Shown here: positions 16,319 through 25,606 of the stretch, piece by piece
Layout: the number at the start of each line of letters is the position of its first letter
How positions within the stretch are numbered: the first letter of the stretch is position 1
NCBI GenBank assembly: GCA_020632755.1
Contig: JACKEY010000006.1
Location: 1 to 64,000, forward strand
Reading direction: 5' to 3'
Length of the DNA stretch: 64,000 nucleotides
Origin: Alphaproteobacteria bacterium
GTDB taxonomy: Bacteria; Myxococcota_A; UBA796; UBA2385
The notes under the pieces: generated by a model
What the model saw: the letters and a program-made list of their open reading frames with translations, nothing else
Told to the model about the DNA's origin: nothing
Databases searched by the model: none
Made by a program: the position numbers and the translations under genes

Positions 16319-16765
16319 TCAGAGCGTGCGCTTCACGCCGCCTTCGTCGCCGAAGGGGCGGTCTTCGTCGCCCGGCGGCTCGGGGTCGGGCGCGGAGGTC
16401 GCGCGGGACGGCGCCGGGTCCGGGCTGGCGGCCGCGGGTTCCCCCGTGTGGCGGGCGATGATCTGCTCGCTACGCTGGTCGTAGGCCGCGCGGTCGATGT
16501 CGCCGCGGCGCAGGCTCTCGGCCAGGGCGTCCAGCTGCCGCTGCATGCCGGCGTCGTCCCCGCCGTCGCCGCCGGTCGGCGCCGTGCGCGCGGTCGAGCG
16601 GCCCCCGACCAGCAGGGACGCGGCGCTGTCGCCGGACCGGGCCTGGGTGCGGGCGAGCTCTTCCTGGAGCGCGGCGATGCGCTCGGCCTGGCCGGGGTCG
16701 CTGGCCGAGGTCTGCACCTTCCACATGCCCTTGCCGAGGTTGCCGAGGCGCTTGATGAAGCTCAT
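16319..16765 (-). CDS. Small protein with coiled coil and SHOCT-like C-terminal motif
   Basis: The 148-residue product starts with a basic amphipathic segment (FIKRLGNLGKGMWK). A helical stretch and a low-complexity Gly/Asp part follow, then LDALAESLRRGDIDRAAYDQ, which resembles the SHOCT motif (a short C-terminal helical hairpin found on many membrane or oligomeric proteins). The tail is acidic and Pro-rich. Function is unknown. It lies about 100 bp downstream of the DUF2058 gene on the same strand and may be in that transcript. Confidence 0.6.
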   Translation of the reverse strand: MSFIKRLGNLGKGMWKVQTSASDPGQAERIAALQEELARTQARSGDSAASLLVGGRSTARTAPTGGDGGDDAGMQRQLDALAESLRRGDIDRAAYDQRSEQIIARHTGEPAAASPDPAPSRATSAPDPEPPGDEDRPFGDEGGVKRTL

Positions 16766-16862
16766 GGGAGGTCCGGGGGAGGGAGTCGCGTCTGGATCGT
16801 AGGCCGCTCTGGCCCGGTCCGCGAGGGCGGCGGGTGTGGGGGCTACGGCCGGGGGGCCGAGG

Positions 16863-17405
16863 TCATTCGTCGCCGAGGAGGCGCTCGGCGGGATCGTCGG
16901 GGTCCGGCGGGGTCTGGTTGAAGAACAGCAGCCGCGCGGGCTCCAGGCGGGCGACCCGCTCGGCGGTGTCGCGGGGCACGACCACGATGTCGGGCTCGGC
17001 CGGATCGCCGTGCCAGCCGATGGCCAGCCGCCCGGCGCGCAGGTCGAAGGCGACGGACGGCGACAGGTCCAGGCGCAGGGCCAGCCGTCCGTCGGGGCTC
17101 CGGAAGAAGAAGCGGTGGTTCCCCGGGCGCAGCCGCAGCCGGTAGTCGCGCAGCAGGTTCTGCACGGTGCGGACGCGGTCGCGAGCGTCCTGGGCCTCGC
17201 GGCGGGCACGGGCGGCGTCGCGGCGGGCGTCGGCGGCCGCGTCGGCGGCGGCGTCGCGGGCGGCCTGCTCGCGGGCCTCGACGACCTTCTTCTTCTCCTT
17301 GTGCCCCTGGGCCTGCTTGCGGGCCTTCTTCTCGTCGCGGGCGAGCTTGCCGGCCTTCTTCTTGTCGGCCAGGCCGGCCTTGAGCAGCTGGTCGCGGAGG
17401 GACAC
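16863..17405 (-). CDS. DUF2058 family protein (YaiL-like)
   Basis: The N-terminus SLRDQLLKAGLADKKKAGK is the DUF2058 signature. A long Lys/Arg/Ala-rich helical region likely to bind nucleic acid follows, then a C-terminal globular domain (~95-180). DUF2058 proteins have been called nucleoprotein- or polynucleotide-associated; the biochemical role is not established. The GTG start is two bases after the transporter stop, so the pair is co-transcribed. The 180-residue length is normal. Confidence 0.8.
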   Translation of the reverse strand: MSLRDQLLKAGLADKKKAGKLARDEKKARKQAQGHKEKKKVVEAREQAARDAAADAAADARRDAARARREAQDARDRVRTVQNLLRDYRLRLRPGNHRFFFRSPDGRLALRLDLSPSVAFDLRAGRLAIGWHGDPAEPDIVVVPRDTAERVARLEPARLLFFNQTPPDPDDPAERLLGDE

Positions 17406-17407
17406 GG

Positions 17408-18811
17408 TCAGGACTCCGGGCGGGCGTCGTGCGGTCCCGCGCTCCGACTGGCGGGGGACGCGTCCAGGGACCGCAGCAGGGCCTGGTGCAGGGCGCGGGT
17501 GAGCGGCGGGTATCGCACCGCGGCCACGGCCGCTCCCAGCAGGATCAGGGCGGGCACGGGGCCCATCAGCACCCGGATGGCCAGCTTCGCGCTGTCGGGC
17601 TGGCTGGCGGCGCCTTCGACGTAGCCGGCGAGCTCCAGCCCGACGCCCAGGCACCAGATGGCCAGACCGGTGGCCGACTTCTCCAGGAAGGTCATCACCC
17701 CGTAGAAGGCGCCGGCGCGGTCCTGGCCGGTCTCGACGGCGTCGGCCTCGATCACGTCGGGCAGCATGGACCAGGGCAGCACGTGGGCCGCGGCGACGCC
17801 GGGACCGACCAGGGCTGCGACGGCCAGGGCCGCGACGCCCGTGCCGGCGGGCACCAGCGCCAGCCCGAGCTGCACCAGGGCCCAGGACGCGATGCAGATC
17901 GCATAGGCGACGTGTTTCTCGAGCTTGCGGGCCAGCAGCACGGCCAGGGGCACGCAGCACAGGGCGCCCAGCTGGATCGCGGCGAAGACGCCGTCCACCA
18001 GCTTCACGTCGCCCAGGTGGTGCTCGACGTAGAAGGGCACCAGCGACGACAGCACGCCCATGCACGACCACGACGCCAGGAACAGCAGGGCCGTGCGGCG
18101 GAAGGCCTGGACCCGCAGCACCGACCACATCGGCGGGGCCTGCGCTTCCGACGGCGGGGGCGGCCGGTCGCGGCCGCGGGTCACCCAGACCGTGAGCAGC
18201 AGCGGCAGGAAGGCCAGCGGCGCCAGCACCAGCACGCCGAGCCGCCACGGGTGCCCGTCGAGCAGGGGCGGCAGGCCGACCAGGTCCGGGGCCACCCGGT
18301 TGACGATGACCGGCAGGGTCACGCCGCTGACGATGCCGCCGCCCATCGACCAGGCCATGCGCGCGCCGTTGAGCCGCGTGCGCTCGTCGTAGTCGTCGGT
18401 CAGCTCGGGGGTGAGCGCGCCGTAGGGCACGACGACCGCGGTGAAGGCGGTGCTGTAGGCGACCAGCAGCAGCAGGGTGACGCCCGCCGCGGCAACTCCC
18501 TGCAGGGGCACACCCCAGAACAGCCCCACGAAGGCCAGGGCGAAGGGGGCGGCGCCGCCCAGGATCCACGGCCGCCGCCGGCCCATGGCCGTGCGGGTGC
18601 GGTCCGAGAGCCGCCCGACCAGCGGGTCGGTGACGGCGTCCCAGACCTTGCCCGCGAAGATGACCAGGCCGGCGGTCCCGGGCGCCAGGCCCGCCACGTC
18701 GACCAGGAACTTCAGGACGAAGAACATGACCGCCGTGTTGGCGATGGCGACGGCGAACGCGGCGACGCCGTAGCCGTGGCGCAGCGACCAGGGGAGCTTC
18801 GGCGAGGTCAT
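17408..18811 (-). CDS. GPH-family (MFS_2) sugar:cation symporter-like transporter
   Basis: This is a 467-residue polytopic membrane protein with about 12 hydrophobic segments. The segment after the second helix, WDAVTDPLVGRLSDRTRTAMGRRRPW, is the hallmark of the glycoside-pentoside-hexuronide:cation symporter family. MFS_2 proteins can also carry lysolipids, so the substrate is open. The ATG at complement 18809-18811 is preferred over one 12 codons upstream because it precedes SPKLPWSLRHGYG, the usual family start. It forms an operon with the DUF2058 gene. Confidence 0.85.
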   Translation of the reverse strand: MTSPKLPWSLRHGYGVAAFAVAIANTAVMFFVLKFLVDVAGLAPGTAGLVIFAGKVWDAVTDPLVGRLSDRTRTAMGRRRPWILGGAAPFALAFVGLFWGVPLQGVAAAGVTLLLLVAYSTAFTAVVVPYGALTPELTDDYDERTRLNGARMAWSMGGGIVSGVTLPVIVNRVAPDLVGLPPLLDGHPWRLGVLVLAPLAFLPLLLTVWVTRGRDRPPPPSEAQAPPMWSVLRVQAFRRTALLFLASWSCMGVLSSLVPFYVEHHLGDVKLVDGVFAAIQLGALCCVPLAVLLARKLEKHVAYAICIASWALVQLGLALVPAGTGVAALAVAALVGPGVAAAHVLPWSMLPDVIEADAVETGQDRAGAFYGVMTFLEKSATGLAIWCLGVGLELAGYVEGAASQPDSAKLAIRVLMGPVPALILLGAAVAAVRYPPLTRALHQALLRSLDASPASRSAGPHDARPES

Positions 18812-18885
18812 GGCGTCCCGGGGGAGGGCTGGGCGTCGGGCCAGCATGCCATGCTGATGGTCCCCCCCTGCCCGGGAGCCTGAGC

Positions 18886-20025
18886 GTGGCCCTGCCCATC
18901 GACGTCCAGGAGATCGATCGCGCCGACCCCCGGGCGATCGAGAAGGTGCTGGCCTTCTGGCACTTCCTGTACCGGGACGATCCCTGCTGGGTGCCGCCGC
19001 TGGCCGAGGTGCTGACGCGCCGGCTGGACCCGGGGCACCCCTTCTTCCACGACGCCACCCTGCACCTGTACGTGGCGCGCCGGGGCGACGAGCTGGTCGG
19101 CACGATCTCGAGCCTGCGCGACCTGCGGCACGAGCGGCACAAGGGCGAGAAGGTCGCCTTCTTCGGCTTCTTCGAGTGCATCGACGAGCCGGCGGTCGCC
19201 GAGGCGCTGGTCGAGCGCGTGCGCGCCGACGCCCGCGCGTGGGGGGCCGAGGTCCTGCGGGGCCCCCGCAACCTGTCGCGGGTCGAGGAGGTCGGCATCA
19301 CGGTCGAGGGCCACGACATCCCGCCGCCCCTGCTGGCCAGCCACCACCCCCGCTCCTACCAGCGGCTGGTCGAGGCGCTCGGCTTCGAGAAGCACCACGA
19401 CGTTCTGGCCTACCACCGCATGCTGGTCGAGCCCGACGGGTCGCCGACCCCGATTCCCGAGAAGCTCCGCGAGCGCGCCGTGGGCTGCGACATCCCCGGG
19501 CTGGTCGTGCGCCGCGCCCGCTACCGCAGCCTGGACCACGACCTGTCGCTCGCCCACGAGGTGTTCGTCGACGCCTTCCGCGACGTGCCCGAGAACACGC
19601 CGATGCCGCGCGACCAGTTCGTCGCCCTGGGCCGCGTCTTCGTGCTGTTCAGCAGCCGGCACCTGATGCAGCTGGCCACCGTCGACGGCCGGGCCGCGGG
19701 CTTCTGCATCTGCGTGCCCGAGCTGAACGAAGCGGTGATCCGCGCCCACGGCAAGCTGCTGCCGCTCGGCTGGGCCCGGCTGGCCGAGGGGCTGCGCCAC
19801 GTGCGCACCGTGAGCTTCAAGCTGATCGGCGTCATGCCGGAGTTCCGGGGCCGGGGGCTCAACGCCCGGCTCATCCTGGCGGCGGTCGAGGGGGCCCAGG
19901 CCGCCGGCTACGAGCGGGTCGAGGGCAGCCTGATCGACGAGCGCAACGGCGCCAGCCGCGGCACGGTCGAGGGACTCGAGCTCAGCGTCTACCGGCGGTA
20001 CCGGATCTACGACGGCGCGGTCTGA
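18886..20025 (+). CDS. GNAT-like N-acyltransferase family protein
   Basis: This 379-residue protein has two acetyltransferase-like halves. The C-terminal half contains LIGVMPEFRGRGLNARLI, the acyl-CoA pyrophosphate-binding (motif A) signature of GNAT enzymes, and ends VEGLELSVYRRYRIYDG. The N-terminal half carries FGFFECIDEPAVAEAL. Related proteins often sit near lipid- or sphingolipid-type genes, but substrate and role are unknown. The GTG start is eight bases after GGGAG. The stop lies one base from the stop of the convergent kinase gene, with no room for a terminator. Confidence 0.75.
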   Translation: MALPIDVQEIDRADPRAIEKVLAFWHFLYRDDPCWVPPLAEVLTRRLDPGHPFFHDATLHLYVARRGDELVGTISSLRDLRHERHKGEKVAFFGFFECIDEPAVAEALVERVRADARAWGAEVLRGPRNLSRVEEVGITVEGHDIPPPLLASHHPRSYQRLVEALGFEKHHDVLAYHRMLVEPDGSPTPIPEKLRERAVGCDIPGLVVRRARYRSLDHDLSLAHEVFVDAFRDVPENTPMPRDQFVALGRVFVLFSSRHLMQLATVDGRAAGFCICVPELNEAVIRAHGKLLPLGWARLAEGLRHVRTVSFKLIGVMPEFRGRGLNARLILAAVEGAQAAGYERVEGSLIDERNGASRGTVEGLELSVYRRYRIYDGAV

Positions 20026-20026
20026 G

Positions 20027-21472
20027 CTACCGGCAGCGCCCGGTGCTGCGGCTGCAGACCACGGCGGCGACGTCGCCGTCGGCCAGGGTGATGGCCCCGG
20101 CGGGGCCCCAGCTGCGGCCGTCCCAGCTGGCGACGATGGTGTACGGGCCGGCGGGCACCCGCCCGTGCTGCCAGGTGCCGCCGGCGGTGTCCTGCAGGGC
20201 CACGGCGGCGGCGTCGCCCGACCAGTGCCAGGCGGCCCCGGCCCGGGCCCCGGCGAACACAGGCATGCCCGAGTCGACGTCGCTGGCCTGGAAGGCGGCG
20301 ATGCCCAGCACCAGCAGGAAGAACAGCCCCGCGCTGACCAGCCCGGCGAGCGCGATGCCCAGCAGCACGATGCCTACCGGGCTCACCCTTCGGCGGCGCT
20401 CTCGCGGGGGCGGCCCGGGGGGCTTCGACCAGCTCTGCGGCGCCAGGGACGCCACCGACGGGGGCGCGGGCGCGGCCGACGCCTCGCTCGGGGCGTTCGA
20501 GGCGCGATCGCCTCCTCCGGCGCTGCCTCCCGCCGGCGCCAGGGTCCCGAAGCTCGGCGCCATGCCGTCCTGGGTCGCCTCGCCCCCTCCTTCCCCCTCG
20601 GTCCACCCGACCATGGTCACGCTGTCCCGGGGCTCGACCCGCCACGGCTGCTCGCCGGACAGCACCGCGGCCAGGGTCGCGCAGTCCGGGATGCGGTCGT
20701 CGCGCTCGGGGACCAGGCAGCCCTCGATGGCGTCGGCGACGGCGTCGGGCAGCTCGGGGCGCAGGTCGCGGGGCCGCGAGTAGCGGGCGTCGCAGATCGC
20801 GTTGAGCAGCTCGATGGTGTCGCGGGCCACGAAGGGGGGCCGGCCGATCACCATGCGGTACAGGATGCAGCCGAGCGCCCAGATGTCGGCCCGCTGGTCC
20901 ACGTCGGCGGCGTTGCGGACCTGCTCGGGGGCCATGTACCCGGGGGTGCCCATGGTGGCGCCGGTGCGGGTGCGGTGGTCGGCGCTGTCGGGCGCGGCCA
21001 GGGCCTTGGCCAGGCCGAAGTCGGCGACCTTGGGCAACAGCCCGCGGTCGGTGCGGGCCAGCAGCACGTTGCCGGGCTTCAGATCGCGGTGCACCAGCCC
21101 GGCGGCGTGGGCCCGCCCGACGCCGCGCAGCACGCCGTCGAACACGGCCAGGGCCTGGTCGACGGTGGGCCGCTCGGCCTGCAGCCAGGCTTCCATGTCC
21201 GGGCCGTCGATCCACTCCATGACCAGGCCCGGGCGGCCGGCGACCTCGACGACGTCGTGCACGGCCACGATGTTCTCGTGCCGCAGCCCGGCCTGGACCC
21301 GGCCTTCCTGCAGCAGCCGGCTCTGCACGCTGGTGCCGACGACCGTCAGCAGCTTCAGGGCGTGGGGGCTGCCCAGCGTGGCGTGCCGCACCCGGTAGAC
21401 CACGGCCATGCCGCCTTCGCCGAGGACGTCCTCGACCAGGTAGCGGTCGATCTGCTGGCCGGGCTCGAGCAA
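20027..21472 (-). CDS. Membrane-anchored serine/threonine protein kinase
   Basis: The N-terminal ~270 residues form a complete Hanks-type kinase. The Gly loop is GEGGMAVVY, the lysine is in HALKLL, the catalytic loop is HRDLKPGN, the metal-binding DFG is in VADFGLAK, and the activation-segment end is GYMAPEQ. A Pro/Ala/Ser-rich linker, one transmembrane helix (~370-395) and a small extracytoplasmic domain with two cysteines near the end follow. The start is a TTG (complement 21470-21472) preceded by GGAG at five bases; no ATG fits. It would phosphorylate cytoplasmic targets in response to an unknown envelope signal. A possible -10 (TAGACT) lies at complement 21500-21505. Confidence 0.9.
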   Translation of the reverse strand: MLEPGQQIDRYLVEDVLGEGGMAVVYRVRHATLGSPHALKLLTVVGTSVQSRLLQEGRVQAGLRHENIVAVHDVVEVAGRPGLVMEWIDGPDMEAWLQAERPTVDQALAVFDGVLRGVGRAHAAGLVHRDLKPGNVLLARTDRGLLPKVADFGLAKALAAPDSADHRTRTGATMGTPGYMAPEQVRNAADVDQRADIWALGCILYRMVIGRPPFVARDTIELLNAICDARYSRPRDLRPELPDAVADAIEGCLVPERDDRIPDCATLAAVLSGEQPWRVEPRDSVTMVGWTEGEGGGEATQDGMAPSFGTLAPAGGSAGGGDRASNAPSEASAAPAPPSVASLAPQSWSKPPGPPPRERRRRVSPVGIVLLGIALAGLVSAGLFFLLVLGIAAFQASDVDSGMPVFAGARAGAAWHWSGDAAAVALQDTAGGTWQHGRVPAGPYTIVASWDGRSWGPAGAITLADGDVAAVVCSRSTGRCR

Positions 21473-21525
21473 GGCGGCTCCGAAGGGCGGGACCCGCGCA
21501 GTCTACCCACTCCGCGTCGCGCGGA

Positions 21526-22533
21526 TCACTCCGCCAGCACCCGCCCGCGCACCGGGTACTGGCTGTCGGGGAAGCCCCTGCCCGTGTGGCAGCCCGGCGG
21601 GACCAGGGCGTCGCAGGTGGCCTCGAGCTCGTGGTCCCAGGGCAGGTCGGCGGCGGCGATCGCCTCGCGGGCCTGGTCCAGGGTGCGGGCGCCCAGGATG
21701 ACGCTGTGCACGCGCTCGTTGGCCATGGCCCAGCGCAGGGCCAGCTGGGCGGGGGTGCAGCCTCGCTGGGCCGCCAGGGCCACGACCCCGTCGGCCAGCG
21801 CGACCGACTCCTCGCGCCACTCGGCCTGCAGGAACCGGCGGTTGGCGCGCGCCAGCCGGCTGTCGGCCGGTGCGTCGGCCCCCCAGCGGTACTTGCCGGT
21901 CAGCACCCCACGGGCGAGCGGCGAGTAGGTGACCACCCCGAGCCCGTGGTGGTGGGCCATGGGCAGCAGCTCGACCTCGATGTCGCGGTTGGCCAGGTTG
22001 TAGAGCGGCTGCACGGCGGTCAGCGGTGGCCAGCCGTGGGCGCGGGCGGTGTGCACCAGCTCGGCGGTCTGCCAGGCCGTGTGGTTGCTGCAGGCCGTGT
22101 AGCGGATCTTGCCGGCGCTCCGCAGGTCTTCCAGGGCCCGCAGGGTCTCGTCGATCGGCACGCCGTCGTCGGGTAGGTGCAGGTAGTACAGGTCGATCCA
22201 GTCGGCGTGCAGCCGCCGCAGGCTGGCGTCGCAGGCGGCGATCAGGTGGCGGGCCGACAGGCCGCGGTCGTTGGGGCCGGGGCCCATCGGCGCGAAGGCC
22301 TTGGTCGCCAGCACGATCCGGTCGCGCCGCCCGCGCAGTGCCCGGCCGACGATGCGCTCGCTCTCGCCAGTGCCGTACATGTCCGCCGTGTCCCAGAAGA
22401 AGACGCCGCGGTCCAGGGCCAGGTCCATGATCGATCGCGATGTCGCTTCGTCCGCTTCCGCGCCGAAGGTCATGGTGCCCAGGCACAGGGGCGAGACGAG
22501 CAGGCCGGAGCGGCCGAGGCGGACGGGCTGCAT
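21526..22533 (-). CDS. Aldo/keto reductase
   Basis: This 335-residue TIM-barrel NAD(P)H-dependent oxidoreductase has the catalytic tetrad in the usual places: Asp and Tyr in FWDTADMYGTGESE, Lys in LATKAF and His in YYLHLPD. The C-terminal SVILGARTLDQ binds cofactor. The closest broad group is the Tas/YhdN-type aldo/keto reductases; the substrate is not predictable. The ATG follows a pyrimidine-rich leader containing (CCT)n and has no Shine-Dalgarno sequence. Confidence 0.88.
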   Translation of the reverse strand: MQPVRLGRSGLLVSPLCLGTMTFGAEADEATSRSIMDLALDRGVFFWDTADMYGTGESERIVGRALRGRRDRIVLATKAFAPMGPGPNDRGLSARHLIAACDASLRRLHADWIDLYYLHLPDDGVPIDETLRALEDLRSAGKIRYTACSNHTAWQTAELVHTARAHGWPPLTAVQPLYNLANRDIEVELLPMAHHHGLGVVTYSPLARGVLTGKYRWGADAPADSRLARANRRFLQAEWREESVALADGVVALAAQRGCTPAQLALRWAMANERVHSVILGARTLDQAREAIAAADLPWDHELEATCDALVPPGCHTGRGFPDSQYPVRGRVLAE

Positions 22534-22587
22534 GGGGGCCCCGGGGGGAGGAGGAGGAGGAGGAGGGCGAGGCGCCGAGGGAGGCGC

Positions 22588-24708
22588 TCAGATGCGGACG
22601 AGGCCGATGGCGTCGGCGGCCCGCAGCAGGCGGCGCAGGGTCTTCTTGCCGCCCGGGAAGGCGGCGCGCGCATCCTCCCACGACAGCGGCGGCTGGCCGG
22701 GGCGGGCCGCGTCGAGCACCTCGACGAGCCAGGTGGCGGCGTCTTCGTCGGCGGTCAGCTCCTCGGCGCCCCCGGGTCCGAACAGCACGGCGCCCGCCTC
22801 GGTCTGCAGCACCTCTCCTCCCAGCCACACCAGCCGGTCACCACGCACGGGCTCGGCCCGCAGGGCCCGGGCGATGCGGTCTTCGGCCTCGGTCGGGGCG
22901 GGCAGGTCGTCGGGCAGCCAGGCGCTGACGGGCAGATCCAGGTCGGCGCCGCGCATCCAGGCGTGCAGGGCGGCCACCAGGGGCGCGTCGAACCGGTCGT
23001 GATCGCCGCCGGTCGGGTCGCCGTGGGGCAGGTCGTTGGTGGCGAAGACGCCGGTCGGCAGGGGCGGCAGCTGCACGCGGTGGCGGGCCGGATCGGCGAA
23101 CACGCCGCTGTGGCGGGTCAGGACGAAGCGGTGCCAGAAGGCGCTGTCCAGCAGGCCGTGGGCGAAGAGCTGCCGCACGACGTCCATGCTGTCGACGGAC
23201 TCCTGGTCGGTCTGGGTCGGGAAGCCGTACATCAGGTAGGCGTGCACGCGGACGCCGGCCTGCTGGAAGGCGGCGGCGGCGCGGGCGGCCTGCTCGACGG
23301 TGATGCCCTTGTCCATGGCGGCGAGCAGGCGGTCGCTGGCGACCTCGAGCCCGCCGGTGACCATCACCAGGCCCGACGCGGCCAGCAGCCGGCACAGGTC
23401 GGGGGTGAAGGACGTCTCGAAGCGGATGTTGCCCCACCACGCGATGTCGACGCCGCGGGCCAGCAGCTCCAGCGCCAGGGCCTTCATCAGCCGGGGCGGG
23501 GCGGCTTCGTCGACCAGGTGGAAGCCGCGCTGGCCGGTGGCGGCCACGAGCTCCTCGATGGCGTCGACCAGGGCGGGGATCCCAGCGGCTTCGTAGCGGG
23601 CGATGTAGTCCAGCTCGATGTCGCAGAAGGCGCAGCGCTTCCAGTAGCAGCCGTGGGCCAGGGTCAGCTTGTTCCAGCGGCCGTCGCCCCACAGGCGCTG
23701 GGCGGGGTTGTGGCCGTCGACGACCTGCAGGTAGGCCGACAGGTCCAGATCGCCGTACCAGGCCGCCGGCACGAAGGCCGGGCGGGGGAAGGGGGCGTCG
23801 TGCAGCCCGTCGCGGGTCCGGGTGCGGTGGCGGCGGTCGGGGCCCCCGCGGTGGTGCTCGAGCAGGGCCTGGAGCGGGCCCTCGCCGTCGTCCCAGCACA
23901 GGGCGTCGATGTTGTCCCACAGCCGGGGCTCGTCGACCTCGCGCAGCTCGGTGGTGACGTAGCCGCCGCCCATCCAGACGGCGCGGCCGGCGGCGCGGGC
24001 CCGGCGGCCGATGCGCAGGGCCCCGTACAGGGTCCCGGGGAAAGGCACGGACAGGCAGACCACGTCGACGTCGTCGTGGGACGCCAGCCAGTCGTCGACC
24101 AGCTGATCGAGCCAGCCGTCCACCAGGGTGCAGGCGTCCAGGCGCGCCGCGATGGCGTCGTAGGACACGGGCCCGACGGCCAGGTGGTGCTGGTAGCTGG
24201 ACAGGGCGAAGCCCGGATCCACGGTGGCGGCGACCAGGTCGGCGATGTCGGCCAGCCAGGCGGTGGCCAGGAAGCGCGCCCGGTCGACGATGCCCTGGCG
24301 GCCGAACAGGGCGCCGTCGTCGGTGCTGGTCTGGGCGGCGTCCACCCGCGGCCCGGGCGGCAGGAAGCGCCCGGCCGCGACCCGCGGCGCCAGGCCGGTG
24401 TCGCGACCCTGCAGCAGGGCGACGGCGCCGTCGGCGACGGCTTCGTGGCGGGCGCGCTGGGCCAGGGCCTGCCAGGCGGGCTCGGGCAGGCCGTGCGCGT
24501 CGCCGTGGGCTTCCACCGCGTCGAAGAGCTCGCGCAGGCCGGTGCGGCCGTAGAGGCGCAGGGCCAGGGCGATGCCGGCGTCCCACTGGGTGCTCTCGAC
24601 GCCCAGCGCGCGGAGCCGCCGGGCCAGGTAGGCCGGCCCCGGCATCGGGGTGTTGAGCTGGGTCAGGGGCGGCAGGACCAGCCCGACCCGAGGCGATGCG
24701 GCGGCCAC
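22588..24708 (-). CDS. B12-binding-type radical SAM protein with CX4CX2C cluster motif
   Basis: This large (706-residue) protein has a long N-terminal region including a cobalamin-binding-like Rossmann part (~170-290). The radical SAM core begins with CYWKRCAFC (~350-358), a CX4CX2C spacing seen in a subgroup of B12-associated radical SAM enzymes. A C-terminal ~150-residue domain ends in a winged-helix-like segment. GGLEVASDRLLAAMDKGI and LMYGFPTQT are core motifs. The substrate is unknown. The start is a GTG six bases after the stop of the lamin-tail lipoprotein gene, so the two are probably co-transcribed. Confidence 0.8.
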   Translation of the reverse strand: MAAASPRVGLVLPPLTQLNTPMPGPAYLARRLRALGVESTQWDAGIALALRLYGRTGLRELFDAVEAHGDAHGLPEPAWQALAQRARHEAVADGAVALLQGRDTGLAPRVAAGRFLPPGPRVDAAQTSTDDGALFGRQGIVDRARFLATAWLADIADLVAATVDPGFALSSYQHHLAVGPVSYDAIAARLDACTLVDGWLDQLVDDWLASHDDVDVVCLSVPFPGTLYGALRIGRRARAAGRAVWMGGGYVTTELREVDEPRLWDNIDALCWDDGEGPLQALLEHHRGGPDRRHRTRTRDGLHDAPFPRPAFVPAAWYGDLDLSAYLQVVDGHNPAQRLWGDGRWNKLTLAHGCYWKRCAFCDIELDYIARYEAAGIPALVDAIEELVAATGQRGFHLVDEAAPPRLMKALALELLARGVDIAWWGNIRFETSFTPDLCRLLAASGLVMVTGGLEVASDRLLAAMDKGITVEQAARAAAAFQQAGVRVHAYLMYGFPTQTDQESVDSMDVVRQLFAHGLLDSAFWHRFVLTRHSGVFADPARHRVQLPPLPTGVFATNDLPHGDPTGGDHDRFDAPLVAALHAWMRGADLDLPVSAWLPDDLPAPTEAEDRIARALRAEPVRGDRLVWLGGEVLQTEAGAVLFGPGGAEELTADEDAATWLVEVLDAARPGQPPLSWEDARAAFPGGKKTLRRLLRAADAIGLVRI

Positions 24709-24714
24709 GGCGGG

Positions 24715-25452
24715 TCAGCAGCCGTCGTTGCGCGCGCCGGGGGTGCCCAGGTCGCCGTCCGGCAGGGCGCTGGACTGGGGGCACCACATGCCGCTGGCGT
24801 CGTTGTCGCTGGCGTCCAGGGCCGCCGGGCGCACGCCCAGGGCGACGCCGGGCGTGACCTGGGTCTCGCCGTAGGACATGGCGTCGATGACGGTGCCGGC
24901 TTCGGTCTCGAGGATGACCTCGTCGCCGCTGTTGGAGAGCGAGAAGCCGTCGCCGTAGGTGTTGTAGTGGTAGGTCCCGTCGCAGGAGACGCCGCCGTTG
25001 TCGGCCGCGCTGGCGCAGAGCACGGCGTAGGCGCCGGGCTGGATGACGGCGGCCACGTCCAGGGGCAGGGCGTCGACGCCTTCGTCGCCCAGGTACAGCC
25101 CGCGCAGCTTCCAGGCCGTGTCGGTCGGGTTGTAGAGCTCGACCCACTCGCCTTGGGCGTCGCCGACGGCGGTGGGGTCGATCATGATCTCGCTGATGAC
25201 GATGTCGCCGGGCCCGGGCTCCTGGGCGGACTGGCCCCCGCCTCCTCCGCCACCGGCTCCTCCTCCTCCCCCACCCGACGCGCCGTCGTCGTCGGCGCCG
25301 CTGTCCGCGCCGCCGGGCCCTCCTCCCTCGTCACTGCCGCCGTCGTCGCTGCCGCCGTCGTCGCGGCCGCCGACCGGGTAGGCGATGACGTTGTCGCTGC
25401 CGCAGGCAGCCAGGGTCAGGAGGGGCACGAGGATCAGCAGGCGGCGCGGCAT
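24715..25452 (-). CDS. Lamin-tail-domain lipoprotein
   Basis: The 245-residue product has a lipobox (LLTLAAC), a Gly/Asp/Ser stalk of about 65 residues, and a C-terminal lamin-tail (LTD) Ig-like domain beginning DIVISEIMIDP and continuing EWVELYNPTD. LTD domains in bacteria are exported and often accompany nucleases or surface adhesins. Four cysteines in the last ~120 residues may form disulfides. Function is unknown. It stands directly before the large radical SAM gene. Confidence 0.8.
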   Translation of the reverse strand: MPRRLLILVPLLTLAACGSDNVIAYPVGGRDDGGSDDGGSDEGGGPGGADSGADDDGASGGGGGGAGGGGGGGQSAQEPGPGDIVISEIMIDPTAVGDAQGEWVELYNPTDTAWKLRGLYLGDEGVDALPLDVAAVIQPGAYAVLCASAADNGGVSCDGTYHYNTYGDGFSLSNSGDEVILETEAGTVIDAMSYGETQVTPGVALGVRPAALDASDNDASGMWCPQSSALPDGDLGTPGARNDGC

Positions 25453-25572
25453 GGAGACCTCCGGAGGCCGCCACCTTAGGGTGCCCGGCCGATCCGCACT
25501 GCGACGTGTCGGTGAACCCCGAGACGACGACGCCCCAGCTCGCCGAAGCGGGCCGGGGCGCAGCCGAGACCA

Positions 25573-25592
25573 CGACGGCCCGGAGGCCGTCG
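25573..25592 (-). terminator. Hairpin downstream of HU gene
   Basis: An 8-bp perfect stem (CGACGGCC / GGCCGTCG) with a CGGA/TCCG tetraloop lies 14 bases after the hup stop. There is no T tract, so termination is only suggested. Confidence 0.4.
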
Positions 25593-25606
25593 CAGGCAGG
25601 CGGGTC

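Noticed and set aside
22177..25479. 1100-codon plus-strand reading frame opposite the radical SAM gene
   Set aside because: The translation is low-complexity Gly/Val/Gln/Ala sequence with no domain. The minus strand carries a radical SAM enzyme with intact motifs.
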